Both the position numbers and the translations under genes were made by a program. From the NCBI GenBank assembly GCA_026826555.1, contig JAKSZT010053928.1:44899311-44963310 (forward strand): DNA of 64,000 nucleotides, given 5' to 3'. Below the pieces are notes generated by a model. The model was not told the origin of the DNA, did no database searches, and worked only from the letters and a program-made list of their open reading frames with translations. This document shows positions 1 to 9,313 of the stretch, piece after piece (positions within the stretch are counted from its first letter, which is position 1; each line of letters starts with the position of its first letter). This DNA comes from Tolypeutes matacus (Eukaryota; Chordata; Mammalia; Cingulata; Chlamyphoridae).

Positions 1-1733
1 GAATGATGGGGCTTGACTTGATTACATTTTGGGTGTGAGACATGTCAAGGGTGGCTCCTAGAGTTTTGGCCTCAGCAGCTGGGCTGATGGTGGCACCATT
101 TGCAGAGAAGGTGGCTGGAGGGTGAGCATTGGGGGGTGGGGTGGGGTGGGCAGGAATCGAGATTTCTTCTTTGAACAGGCATTGCCTCAGATTCTCACAT
201 GAGTGAAGCAGCAGCTTGAGGGAAAGGAAAGGACAAGGAACAGAAATGTGGAAGACATTGGCTTATGGGATTAGAGCTGGAAAGAGTGAGCCCAGCAGGT
301 GACAGTATCCTGGGACGCTCTAGAAGAAAGTTCCTGGAAGGAGGAAGTAAAATGAGGACCAGGAAATAATCATTGTCTCAGGCAACATGGAATCACTGAT
401 GGCCCCAGCGAGGGCTGCTGGAGGAGGGGATGTGAGAGAATGAGGGTGTGTGAAAGTGGAGTCAGGTTGGAGGCAGCGGGGGTGTGGTGGAGGAGAGAGA
501 ATAATTGCAAGGACAGAGCCCTTGAAGGTGGACAGAGATGAAGGGGTGAGCCTTGCCTAGGAACAGGAATACCTGGAGAATTAGCCACACGGGAGTCGCA
601 GTAACCCATGGGTGGTGGATTCGGTGCTGGGAAGATGAGCCAGTTCTTGTCTGAACCTGTTTTCTTTAAGAAGTACAAGGCTGAGTCATCAGCTGAGGAA
701 TTGGAGAATGGGGAGGGAATGTTCGAGATTGGAATGGACAGAAGAGGATTTGGTGGCGGTGTCATGGGCCAGTCCTCGAGATGTCCTTGTCAGCCCCAGT
801 GCATCTTGTTCCCATTTTGGAGGGAGCAGCCCATGTAGAGGGCTCTTATCTAGGCTTTGGGCAAATCATCCCAGGCCTCACACCCCTTCCACCCCTGCCC
901 TCTTCATTTAGAATCTCCTGGGTATCCAATCCTGGTTGCTTGATCTCAGTTTCCTTGCTTGTGCCTAGGGTTAAGGGCCTTTTGAATTCAGCAAAAACTG
1001 CCATGTGGTTATGCAGGTGGTGCTCCCCCAGGAACGTACCTGAGCCTGGGCTGGAGGTTTCTGGCCCTGCACGGACCAGCTGCCAGGCCTCTGGGGGCCA
1101 CGGGGGCAGGATGGACAAGGTACCTCTCATGCACGGGGAGACCCCAGAGCCATCCTGAGACTGGAGGAGGCCATCCTGGCTGCTCTCCATCTGCACAGCT
1201 GCATCCAGTTATTTAGTCCCGCTGTGTAAACAGTTTTCTCTGCTGTAAGAGGGGGAGAACCACCTGGCTTCAGAGGCCTGAGCAGGTTTACATGTGATAT
1301 CACTTCTAAATCTCTGCGCTCGGTACTTGGCCCAGCAGATGTTCAGCAGACCTGAGTCAGCAGGTATTTGCATGTCGACTCAGTGCCAGACACCATCCTG
1401 GGCAGTGCAGAGTCAACAGGGAACCAAGCCCCTGCCCCTTTGAGGGCTCACATTCTAGTGGGCGTGAGAGGAAGACAAGCAGTGACCACACACATGCTAT
1501 GTCACATGAGTGCCTGGAAGAAAGAGTAAGGAAGGGAAGGGGCAGGCGGGCGATGCTCTCTGCAGGGAGGTCTCTGGTGACCCTCGAGCAGAGCCTTGCT
1601 GCACCCTGTAGGCTCCGAGATGGTGGCTGCCGGACCGTGGAGGCCTGCCTGGCATTCTGGCCGTTTCCTCGGTGGTGCAGAAAGGTGGCGTGGCTCTGGG
1701 ATGCAGCCTCATTTCTCCCCGCTTCTCTTGCAG
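1..1733 (+). other. TMEM163: TMEM163 intron (partial), upstream of penultimate exon
   Basis: Non-coding sequence leading to the splice acceptor at 1732-1733 (pyrimidine-rich tract, then CAG). Positions 1-200 and 1330-1470 resemble old, widespread mammalian repeats of the kind with 'tgccagacaccatcctgggca...cattctagtggg'; I do not assign a family. The rest is purine-rich and unremarkable. Open frames here, including a 131-codon one on the - strand, show no recognisable protein. Confidence 0.8.
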
Positions 1734-1875
1734 GGTTTAACTCCCTCGTGGGTGGCGTGATGGGCTTCTCCATCCTGCTGAGTGCGGAGGTGTTTAAGCA
1801 CAACGCCGCAGTCTGGTACCTGGACGGCAGCATCGGGGTGCTCATCGGCCTCACCATATTTGCCTACGGGGTCAA
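1734..1875 (+). CDS. TMEM163: TMEM163 penultimate coding exon
   Basis: Encodes part of transmembrane protein 163, a zinc-binding, zinc-exporting membrane protein of the cation diffusion facilitator type found in synaptic vesicles, lysosomes and plasma membrane (family knowledge). The exon begins with the last two bases of a Gly codon, then FNSLVGGVMGFSILLSAEVF, a hydrophobic segment. It continues through WYLDGSIGVLIGLTIFAYGV, a second hydrophobic segment with an Asp at its start, and ends two bases into a Lys codon. This matches residues 223-270 of the 289-residue human protein as I recall it. Acceptor CAG at 1731-1733 and donor GTGAGT at 1876-1881 fit well. The next exon at 3510 completes the Lys codon in frame. 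Earlier exons lie outside the window. Confidence 0.95.
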
Positions 1876-2199
1876 GTGAGTCCCTGCTTTCCTCTTCGCT
1901 CTCTGGTCAACCGGGCGTGCCCTTTTTCCACCCCAGCCACTTCTCCAGCCAGGAGATGACTGAGCGGGATCCAAAAGTTGCACCAACCCTGCTGAGTCCA
2001 AGAGGGGTCAGGTGACTGGAAAGAGCCCCAATGGGAATCAAGTATTCTTGTAGCCAGCACAGATGGGAGACAGGGATGTTGATGAGAGGCTTATGACTCT
2101 GAAGCCACAGAAGGACTCTTCTTAGTGGTTCTCCCTTTAACCCTTTGGGGCCTAAAGATTTGTGCTCCTCCCTGTCTAAGGGTGGTCATGACGATGCAC

Positions 2200-2391
2200 T
2201 AGGGAAGAACACTTTTTTGTTCCACGGACCCCTGTGCCAGTCAGGTGAAAACCACAGACCCCTTACTAAGTCCACACTAGACTGTGTATTATTTAATAAA
2301 TAGATTATACCTGCACCAACACGTCCCCACAAGAATAGTGTTTTTTTTGAATTTCAGTTCAAGCTCACGGACCCCTGGTTAAGAACCCCTG
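2200..2391 (+). mobile_element. Non-autonomous hAT DNA transposon, copy 1
   Basis: The core 'ttccacggacccctgtgccagtc' leads to a 3' terminal repeat GGTTAAGAACCCCTG at 2377-2391. The same layout recurs at 20493-20698 with a complete 5' terminal repeat CAGGGGTTCTTAACC. I recall this as the Arthur/Tip100 group. The 5' terminal repeat here is degraded. The 9-mer GCACTAGGG occurs at 2196-2204 and again at 2391-2399. The 8 bases CACTAGGG have the size of a hAT target duplication, but the 5' copy overlaps the expected start of the element. Confidence 0.65.
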
Positions 2392-2734
2392 CACTAGGGC
2401 AAGCATAGCTGTGTCCCTTCCTCATGTGGAGAAAGAGAGACCCTCCTGCCACCTGCCACCCGTGGGTGATGCTACAGGGAATGGGGAAAGGAAGCAGTAC
2501 CCCTTGGCCAGCACCAGTCCCCAAGACTTGTCAGTGCAGTGGGTCACACGGAGAAGAAACTCCTAGTGTATTTGTCCATGCTGAGGGAAAAAACCTGCCC
2601 TGGGCGTGGGGTCCTCACCCATGCTGAGCCCTCCCACTGAAGAAGTGGCCAAGTTGGCATCACTGACTCTGGAGCCAACATGCAAGCCAGAGCCTGCCTT
2701 TGAGAGAACCACTTGGAAAAAGCACTGTGCTTTT

Positions 2735-3421
2735 ACATTTAAAAAAGCTTCCTGGCTCCCAGCCAGGAAGGCTGTAATCAAAAAGGCAAACAGTATCAAG
2801 TGCTGGCCAGGATATGGAGAAATTGGAAGCCCCCTGCACTGCTGGTGGGAGGGTAAAATGGTACAGCCACTTTGGAAGAGTGTGTTGGTTCCTCAAAAAG
2901 TTAAACATAGAGTTGCCATGTAACCCAGCAATTCCACTCCTAGATATATACCCAAGAGAAATGAAAACGTCCACACACAAACCTTAGCAGGAATGTTCAT
3001 AGCAGCCAAAAAGGAGAAACAACCCAGATGTTCATCAACTGAGGAATGGATAAATAAAATGTGGTATTACTACAGACATAAAAAGGAATGAAATGCTAAT
3101 ACATGCTACAACATGGATGAACCTTGAAAACACAGGATAAGTGAAAGAAACCAGTCACAAAAGGCCATGTATTATGATTCCATTTATATGACATGTCTAA
3201 AATAGGCAAATCCATACAGACAGAAATGAGATTAGTGGCAGCCAGGGGCTAGGAGGAGTGACCACTGATACGGGTACAGGGTTTCTATTTTTGGGGAGGA
3301 TGAAAATAATCTGAAAGTGTGATGGTTGCACAACTCTGTGACTCTACTACCAACCACAGAACTGCACACCTCAAAAGGGTAAATTTTATAGTTTGTGAAT
3401 TATATCTAAAAAAAAAAAAAA
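2735..3421 (+). mobile_element. L1 3'-end fragment (L1M type), sense
   Basis: Typical end of an old mammalian L1: 'ggatatggagaaattggaa', 'cactgctggtgggagggtaaaatgg', 'ccagcaattccactcctag', 'aacccagatgttcatcaac', 'gaatggataaataaaatgtgg', ending in an A-rich tail at 3410-3421. It sits about 90 bases before the last TMEM163 exon and carries no intact frame. Confidence 0.9.
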
Positions 3422-3509
3422 TCCTCTGATTTCCCAAGTGCTCCAGCCTGAGGGCTACGGAGTGTGTGGTCTAGTGTTGAGGTGACCTTGTCCCTTTTCC
3501 TCTCTGTAG

Positions 3510-3570
3510 ACTCCTAATCGACATGGTGCCAAGGGTGAGGCAGACGCGTCACTATGAGATGTTTGAGTGA
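3510..3570 (+). CDS. TMEM163: TMEM163 last coding exon with stop
   Basis: After acceptor TAG at 3507-3509 the first base completes the Lys codon of the previous exon. The frame then reads LLIDMVPRVRQTRHYEMFE and stops at TGA 3568-3570. This is the cytosolic C-terminus of TMEM163, 19 full residues plus the split Lys. It fits the known human end of the protein closely. The terminal exon continues as 3' UTR. The start was fixed by the acceptor and the split codon rather than by an open frame. Confidence 0.96.
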
Positions 3571-4311
3571 AGGTGGCCCTCGGGGCCGAGCTGACCGCTC
3601 CCCGTCGTGAAGAATGAAGACTATGGAGATGACAGCTTTCAAAAGAGGCAGGCGGTGCCACTCTCTACCTGAACATCTGATTTCTTTTTTGGAAATTTTC
3701 TTTGTCGTTATGGGAAAGTCTGCCCAGCAGGTCGATCTGCCCTGCTCCCCCCACCCCACACACCCCTGCCCCATCAAGCATATTAGGATGACTGGCTACA
3801 GGAGGGAGACTCAGATCCCAGTTGCCAGCTGGAGCGGACGTTTTCTCTTTTCTGGAGTAAAATTGTTCTCATGGGTAGGATAAGATCTCTGCTTGTCAGA
3901 AAGTTCTTCTGTGGTGCTCTAAGCCTGAAATGGAAAGCATCGGACCCGACTCATGTCCTTCGGCCTCGGTGTGGCCCCAGCTGCCTCCTTGTTTGCCGTC
4001 TCGCATCTCCTGGCAGAGTCTAAGGGACGACTGTACCCTTTTGTCCCCTACCTGTACATCCTGAGAGCCATCGCTGTCACTTCCTAATTTATATCAATGT
4101 ATTTCATTAGTTTCATACTGTTTTACTAATCCTAAATCTAAACAGATTGGTTCAAAAGGAGACCATTCTATTTTTAAAGTACTTAGTGATTAATGTATGA
4201 GCTTTGCATGGATGAACTAAGCACATGACCTATCCTTGTAAATTCAGAAACTGAACATAAATGTAAAACCAGGACCCAATTTTGAGAGGTGTGAAAGTAC
4301 AATTTATTTGT

Positions 4312-4317
4312 AATAAA
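4312..4317 (+). terminator. TMEM163: Polyadenylation signal 1, TMEM163
   Basis: Canonical AATAAA within 'tttgtaataaagaatta', about 740 bases after the stop codon. It would place cleavage near 4330-4345. Confidence 0.65.
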
Positions 4318-4527
4318 GAATTATATAATCTGTCTGTATAGGCATATATCTATATGCTGTGTTAAATGGTAAAGGTGTGTTCCAGTCAGTCAGAGTTGGC
4401 TGAATCCTTGTAAGAAACACGTTTTCAATTTATGTAACCTTAGATGTAGACTCTGTAAAAATGCTCCCCAACACACACCACTCTGTACCTCTAGCACTGC
4501 TGCATCTCTAGGCACTGGTGTCTGACC

Positions 4528-4533
4528 AATAAA
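4528..4533 (+). terminator. TMEM163: Polyadenylation signal 2, TMEM163
   Basis: Canonical AATAAA in 'gaccaataaagacc', followed by a T/G-rich stretch 'cctcttttgtatggtatgggg', which looks like a downstream element. This makes it the stronger of the two candidate ends. Confidence 0.7.
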
Positions 4534-4550
4534 GACCTTTACCTCTTTTG

Positions 4551-5669
4551 TATGGTATGGGGAGGTGATCTTTGAGTTGGTACTGTGTGGCTCCAGCATG
4601 TGGGCAGCTTTCCTATTGTGGCTCAACGGCCCCCATTGAGGATGACATGAGTGGAGACTCTCAAAGGGCTGCTGTAGCTGGCTGTGACCTCTGGGGACAG
4701 GCCCACCCCGGGCAAGCAGCCACCCTGGTAGAGGTGGGCAGTGTGCCTTCACTTGGTGGGCTGGTGACAGCTGCCCTCCCAGACTTCATTCCTGCCTTTC
4801 CTCCCCCTTCTCTCACCTTGTCTGTTTCCAGAAGGTGGTTTGCTCTGAGGTCACTGAACCTTGGTTCAACCTGATGCTTCTACTGTTCCCCCTCCCTGCA
4901 TGCCTCCACCTGAGGAAACTTTGAAGAGTGTTGCATGGTATGTTAATATTCTACATGAGATTTTTTTAAAAAAAGGTGGGGGGGAGTCATGTGGCTAGGC
5001 AAGTATCAGAAGTGCAGGATTCAGGAAGTTCCTTTCTGCAGGATTTTTATTGAGTTTAAAAGAGGATGTGAAAGCTCGGGGAGAGGAGAAGCTATTATGT
5101 AGCATTTTCTAAATTGAAGCACTCATTTTTTTTCCTGGTGCAGTTTTTGGTTCTTAGGTGCCACCAAGCATACTATAGGAACTGAGCGGCGTCTCCATTC
5201 TGGGCAGCAGCCAGGCCTGACAGCTTCAGGGAGGCTGTGCTGCCGAGGCCAGCCCCGATGGTCCAGCAGCACCTGCAGACAAGCCTCAGTGAGGCAGCTG
5301 ACTCCTCCTTCCTCCAGGTCCAGGGTGTTTGTGTCACCAGGCACACTTCATTCCTGACACTTGATTCAAAAATTCCTTTTTGAAGAGGACAAACACATCC
5401 AACCTGGGGCCCTTTCATAGTTTTGAGGGCTATTTCATGAGCCTATCCTAAAAGAGTTTTAAATATCTGATGTAGCATACAGTGGTTGTAGATGTAAGGG
5501 ATTAAGGCGGCTCAATTGTGAAACCTTTCCTTCTCCACTCTTAAACATACCTTCCCAGCCAGCTTTTTCAAAAGCATGTTTGCAGAATGGGGCATGCAGT
5601 CAGTGCAAGCCAACACTGGGGCTGCCGCTGGACCCCGCGTCCACCCATCCCCTGAAAAAATCACTTCTC
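4551..5669. other. Intergenic gap between convergent gene ends
   Basis: About 1.1 kb between the likely 3' end of TMEM163 (+) and the likely 3' end of MGAT5 (-). The human pair is separated by a similar distance as I recall. I see no repeat, exon or RNA gene. A short A/G run, 'ttttttttaaaaaaaggtgggggggag' in broken form, lies near 4965-4987. Confidence 0.75.
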
Positions 5670-5687
5670 CCTGTCACACAAGAAAAG

Positions 5688-5693
5688 TTTATT
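5688..5693 (-). terminator. MGAT5: MGAT5 polyadenylation signal
   Basis: TTTATT on the + strand reads AATAAA on the MGAT5 strand, in 'tttttcaataaacttttc'. Cleavage would fall near 5660-5675. No other canonical signal in the 3' UTR is placed as well relative to the TMEM163 end. Confidence 0.65.
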
Positions 5694-6669
5694 GAAAAAT
5701 AAATTTCTCCCTAGTTTTCTCTACAACAGTGGGAAACAAAGCAGTGCTCTCTATGCGTGTACAGTACTTTTGGACGGCGACACCTTATTTGCAGAATCCT
5801 GCACTACTGAACCCCAGAAGTGAATGGTAGAAAACGGTTGTACCCAGGAGCTGTTTGAAGACACAGAGGCGAATTGCCTTCAGTGCACAGAGGCCAAGGT
5901 TGTGACAGCAGCTGCTACAGAAGGGCCGGCATCATCTCCTTTGGCATCAACTGTTACGCTACTGTCTAGTAATACTTGGGCAGGACAACGAGCAAAATGC
6001 TTCCCAGGTTTGCTCCAAGCTTGGCTTGGGTGGAAGAGCTAGACAGCACTAAGGTCCTGGCCCGCTGACAATGACAGACCTAGACCCAGCACCGCAAAAG
6101 CGTGCTGATCCTCCCCTGTACCCCCACCGTCCACAGACACTGGTGCTGCCCGCTACACGGCTCCTCTCGTTGCTATTTCCCTTGGCCACACTTCACCAGT
6201 GGAGGGGGGTAAGGGAAGAGATGGGGGGCGAGGCAATCTTAAGACTCAACAAATCCTGGGATTGAGGGAGTGATGCTTTGAAGAAGGTAAATTCCTATCT
6301 GACATCCAGAGGAGTATACTACTGGAGTGAGCTGCAGAGAAGCCAAAGGACTTTGAAAAAGACACTGAATTCCAGCAAACACCCCCTATTCCACAAGTAA
6401 AACCATCATCCAGAGTTGTGCCAAGATAGGACAGGAGATAAAACCCCAAGAAAACAGAGTGAACTGAATTTGGGTGTTTGGGGAAAATGTAGTTAAACCA
6501 CAAGCAGTCCTCTGGGAGCTGTTCTGCGGGGGTCAGGCACTAGCCACGCTGCATTGCGGGAGAGCTGGGTGTGGGCCAGGATCACGGAATTAACCTTTGG
6601 TTTGATGGAAACCTGTGAGAGCTTGATAGCCTGGAGTCTGCCCTCTGCAGACTGGTGCAGCCACCCTGG

Positions 6670-6683
6670 CCAGCAGGGGGCTG
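6670..6683 (+). promoter_or_regulatory. CTCF-like motif 1
   Basis: CCAGCAGGGGGCTG matches the CTCF core CCASYAGRGGGCRS very well. It lies in the MGAT5 3' UTR, antisense to that gene. Confidence 0.5.
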
Positions 6684-7189
6684 AGGGACTTCTGGGGAAA
6701 TGAGCAAGTTTGAATGGCCATTCCTTTAAATATTTCTCCCTTAAATAACACACAGTAGAGCCTCTGGCAGTGCATTTCAGAGATATGGAGTTAATTTTGG
6801 CTTAAGGGGTTCAGTCTGTCAGCCCATTTTAACTTCTAAAAAGGAAAACTCTTGACTAGTCCAGAAGACTTGGGGGAAGGGGGAATGGGGGAGGTCCAGG
6901 TGTGTGGCCCAAAGTCACCTTTCCTCTTTTCACCTCCAGTTTACAAGTTCTCACAGCCTTGTTTCATTTGGGGCTAGAGTATGGCATATTTTCAAATCAC
7001 AGAGTGCATTTACAGACACAGTAAAATTCCAACCAGCAAGGTAGGTACAGAACTTGGACATACTAAACTGGTAATTCCTACAACATTCAATCAACTTGGA
7101 ACAGTATTTTCAGGTAGGTATTACTTTTGAATTAACAGATAGTGAGCTTACATCTTTATTTCTCAAGTGTTATGAAATCCTAGTAATAA

Positions 7190-7265
7190 CAGTATTTAAC
7201 ATTTATAGGGCTTACTATGTGCCAGGCACTGTGCTACACACTGAATCCTCACAAGAACCCTAAGT
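7190..7265 (+). mobile_element. MIR core fragment
   Basis: 'catttatagggcttactatgtgccaggcactgtgctacacact' is the conserved MIR core. It is the only recognisable interspersed repeat in the MGAT5 3' UTR. Confidence 0.75.
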
Positions 7266-8345
7266 GCTAACAAAACTAGGGTAATTTTTTTTTTCTTTGT
7301 CTGCGTCTTACTATACAGCTAATTTGGCCCTTGGCTATAAAGACTTGGTTCTCCACTTTTTTTGTTGTTGAAGCCAACAAGAATGAAAGGAACTTAGCCT
7401 CAGCTTTAGGAAATCCCCACTCAATGACTATGAATCTATTTCTCCCCATCTATTCAGATGAAGGTGCTCTGTGGCCTCATGAAGAAGGATGGGATCAGAA
7501 TGAAGCCAATATGGAAATTAAAATATTTTAAATAAATAAAACAATCCAGGCTTGGAACTATAACACATACAACAGAGCCTGTCGTTAACAAAAGTCTTTT
7601 TTGTTTTTTAAATCAAGAAAATTTGGAAGTGGGGGAAAGGAGCAATCTCCCAATTATATATACAATCTAGGTAAACCACCTTGGAGAAGTGGGTGGTCTG
7701 CCTTGGTCGGGTCTAAAAAGCACTCACCCACTTAAAAACCACACAGTTTAGTCTACCAGGGATATTTATGCCTTCACTACCAGTGCATTTCATTGGGATC
7801 TACTCCCAAAGGGGAGAAATTACTTATTCACTGTCATTAAACCTTGCATTCGCTAAGGAAACAAAAGAGAGGTGCATATTCTTTCCTTTTCATGATGCCA
7901 ATCAGTTGGAAGTGTTTCTGTATCACGGCTTCTACTGAGCTCAGCGGGGTCTTGCTCCCCTTCGCTGTGGCCTTCTCTTGTTGGCAAGTGCTCAGTACAG
8001 TCAGCAGTCCCAGGACAAAGCCAAAGAGCTGGCCAAGCAGTCCAGGAGAGCCCTGGTCTGGTCTGGAGGAAGCCAGACCTTCCCTGGGGGCTCTCATGGC
8101 TTCTCCTCCTCCTCTGGGGTTATCTGGAAATGTGCTAGTACTTCATGGCCTAATGGAGGTTGGAAGGCATTTTTGGAGCCCTGCCTGGGCATATGTAGTG
8201 ACCCAGGGATATGCCCTGCCTCAAACGACTGCTGGAGTCCAATGAAAAGCAAAACCAACCCCAATGAAAAGCAAAAAAGGCACATTAGAGAAACAATAAA
8301 TATCACCAAAGAAAGACTCTAATTCCAAACACACAACATACCAAT

Positions 8346-8367
8346 CCCCCCCCCCCCCAAAAAAAAA
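8346..8367. repeat. C13-A9 mononucleotide runs
   Basis: Thirteen C followed by nine A on the + strand, giving U9G13 in the MGAT5 mRNA. Runs of this length are prone to slippage and to sequencing error, so the exact count may vary. Confidence 0.85.
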
Positions 8368-9232
8368 CCCCAAAACACCAACACATTAAAATAGTGACAA
8401 AAACCCAACCTAAGTAAAAATGAAAAAAAAACATCTCCATTTGTACATGTGCAAATCAAATTGCATACATGAAATATATGAGGTGTTTCCTGGTATTAAA
8501 AGAAGTGTTTCTCCACTTTACCTTTCAAAGGAAAGCTTTCTCTCTCTCGATAATTAGATACATGTTTTCCTCAAGTTTTTCTAAGAACTTAGGATCATGA
8601 GAGTGGAAAAATCCAAATTACACTTAGGAAAAAATGTCAAAAAATTAAGACAGGAAAGACGTGCTTATAGCTTGGGAAAACACTGATCCTGAGTTAGGAT
8701 CTCTCTCCCCCAAGGAACTGTCATCACTTATGAATTGGTTTAGGATTCTATTGAGATGGTCACTGGCAAAAACACTGCAGGCTCCCAGCCCACATAGTCA
8801 GAGGCTCCTTGTTTCCCATGTTCTTTTCCAGACATGAGGGGTTGTAGCCCCCACCTGCCCACTGTGCAGGTCACTGACTAGACCTGAGCCAGTGGGGGAG
8901 GCCTCGGAGGCCGCCTGCACCAGAAGCCTGATCCCCTCAATCACGGGAGCGAGGCCTTGTGTGTCTGAAAACAGCAGCCCCACCAGCTGGATTCCTGCTC
9001 ACTTCTCGGTGGTACTAGCCCAGGGGGGGGAAGGTCCTCTGTTGGGCTGGTGGTCCCTGAGGACAGCCAGCAAACAGCCCCTGCAGTTTCTGAAACACAA
9101 GAGAGGCAAACCTTTTCACAGAACTTTGCTTTCCAGTTTCCTTCCTTTCTGAGTTCCTGTGCTTGTTTAAACAGCTCTTAGCTAAAAAATGGGCTAATCT
9201 GGTTGAGCCTGGGAAAGCGGTGTTGGTGCGCA

Positions 9233-9247
9233 GGCTCCCCCTGCTGG
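9233..9247 (-). promoter_or_regulatory. CTCF-like motif 2 (minus)
   Basis: GGCTCCCCCTGCTGG on the + strand reads CCAGCAGGGGGAGCC on the - strand, a near-consensus CTCF core. It forms a divergent pair with the motif 48 bases away at 9295-9313. Confidence 0.5.
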
Positions 9248-9294
9248 TCAAATCCTGCACTGACATCCTCAGCTTCTGAAGCTCCAGGAAGAGT

Positions 9295-9313
9295 CCACCA
9301 GAGGGCGGCACTG
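9295..9313 (+). promoter_or_regulatory. CTCF-like motif 3 (plus)
   Basis: CCACCAGAGGGCGGCACTG fits the CTCF core CCASYAGRGGGCRS with the downstream CACTG often seen in strong sites. Its orientation is opposite to that of the neighbouring motif. Confidence 0.55.

Larger units (their letters stand above)
1876..3509 (+). other. TMEM163: TMEM163 last intron
   Basis: 1,634 bases from donor GTGAGT to acceptor 'tctctgtag'. It holds a hAT-type DNA transposon (2200-2391) and a sense-strand L1 3' end (about 2735-3421). Positions 1880-2190 and 2400-2730 show nothing I recognise. Confidence 0.9.
3571..4550 (+). other. TMEM163: TMEM163 3' UTR
   Basis: Non-coding tail of the terminal exon with no repeats I recognise. 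Two AATAAA signals allow ends at about 4335 (signal 4312-4317) or about 4550 (signal 4528-4533). The stretch 4080-4400 is AT-rich. The true end cannot be fixed without transcript data. Confidence 0.8.

Noticed and set aside
370..765. 131-codon open frame on the - strand
   Set aside because: Low-complexity, Pro/Ser/Leu-rich translation of purine-rich intronic DNA. No domain, and no splice or promoter context.
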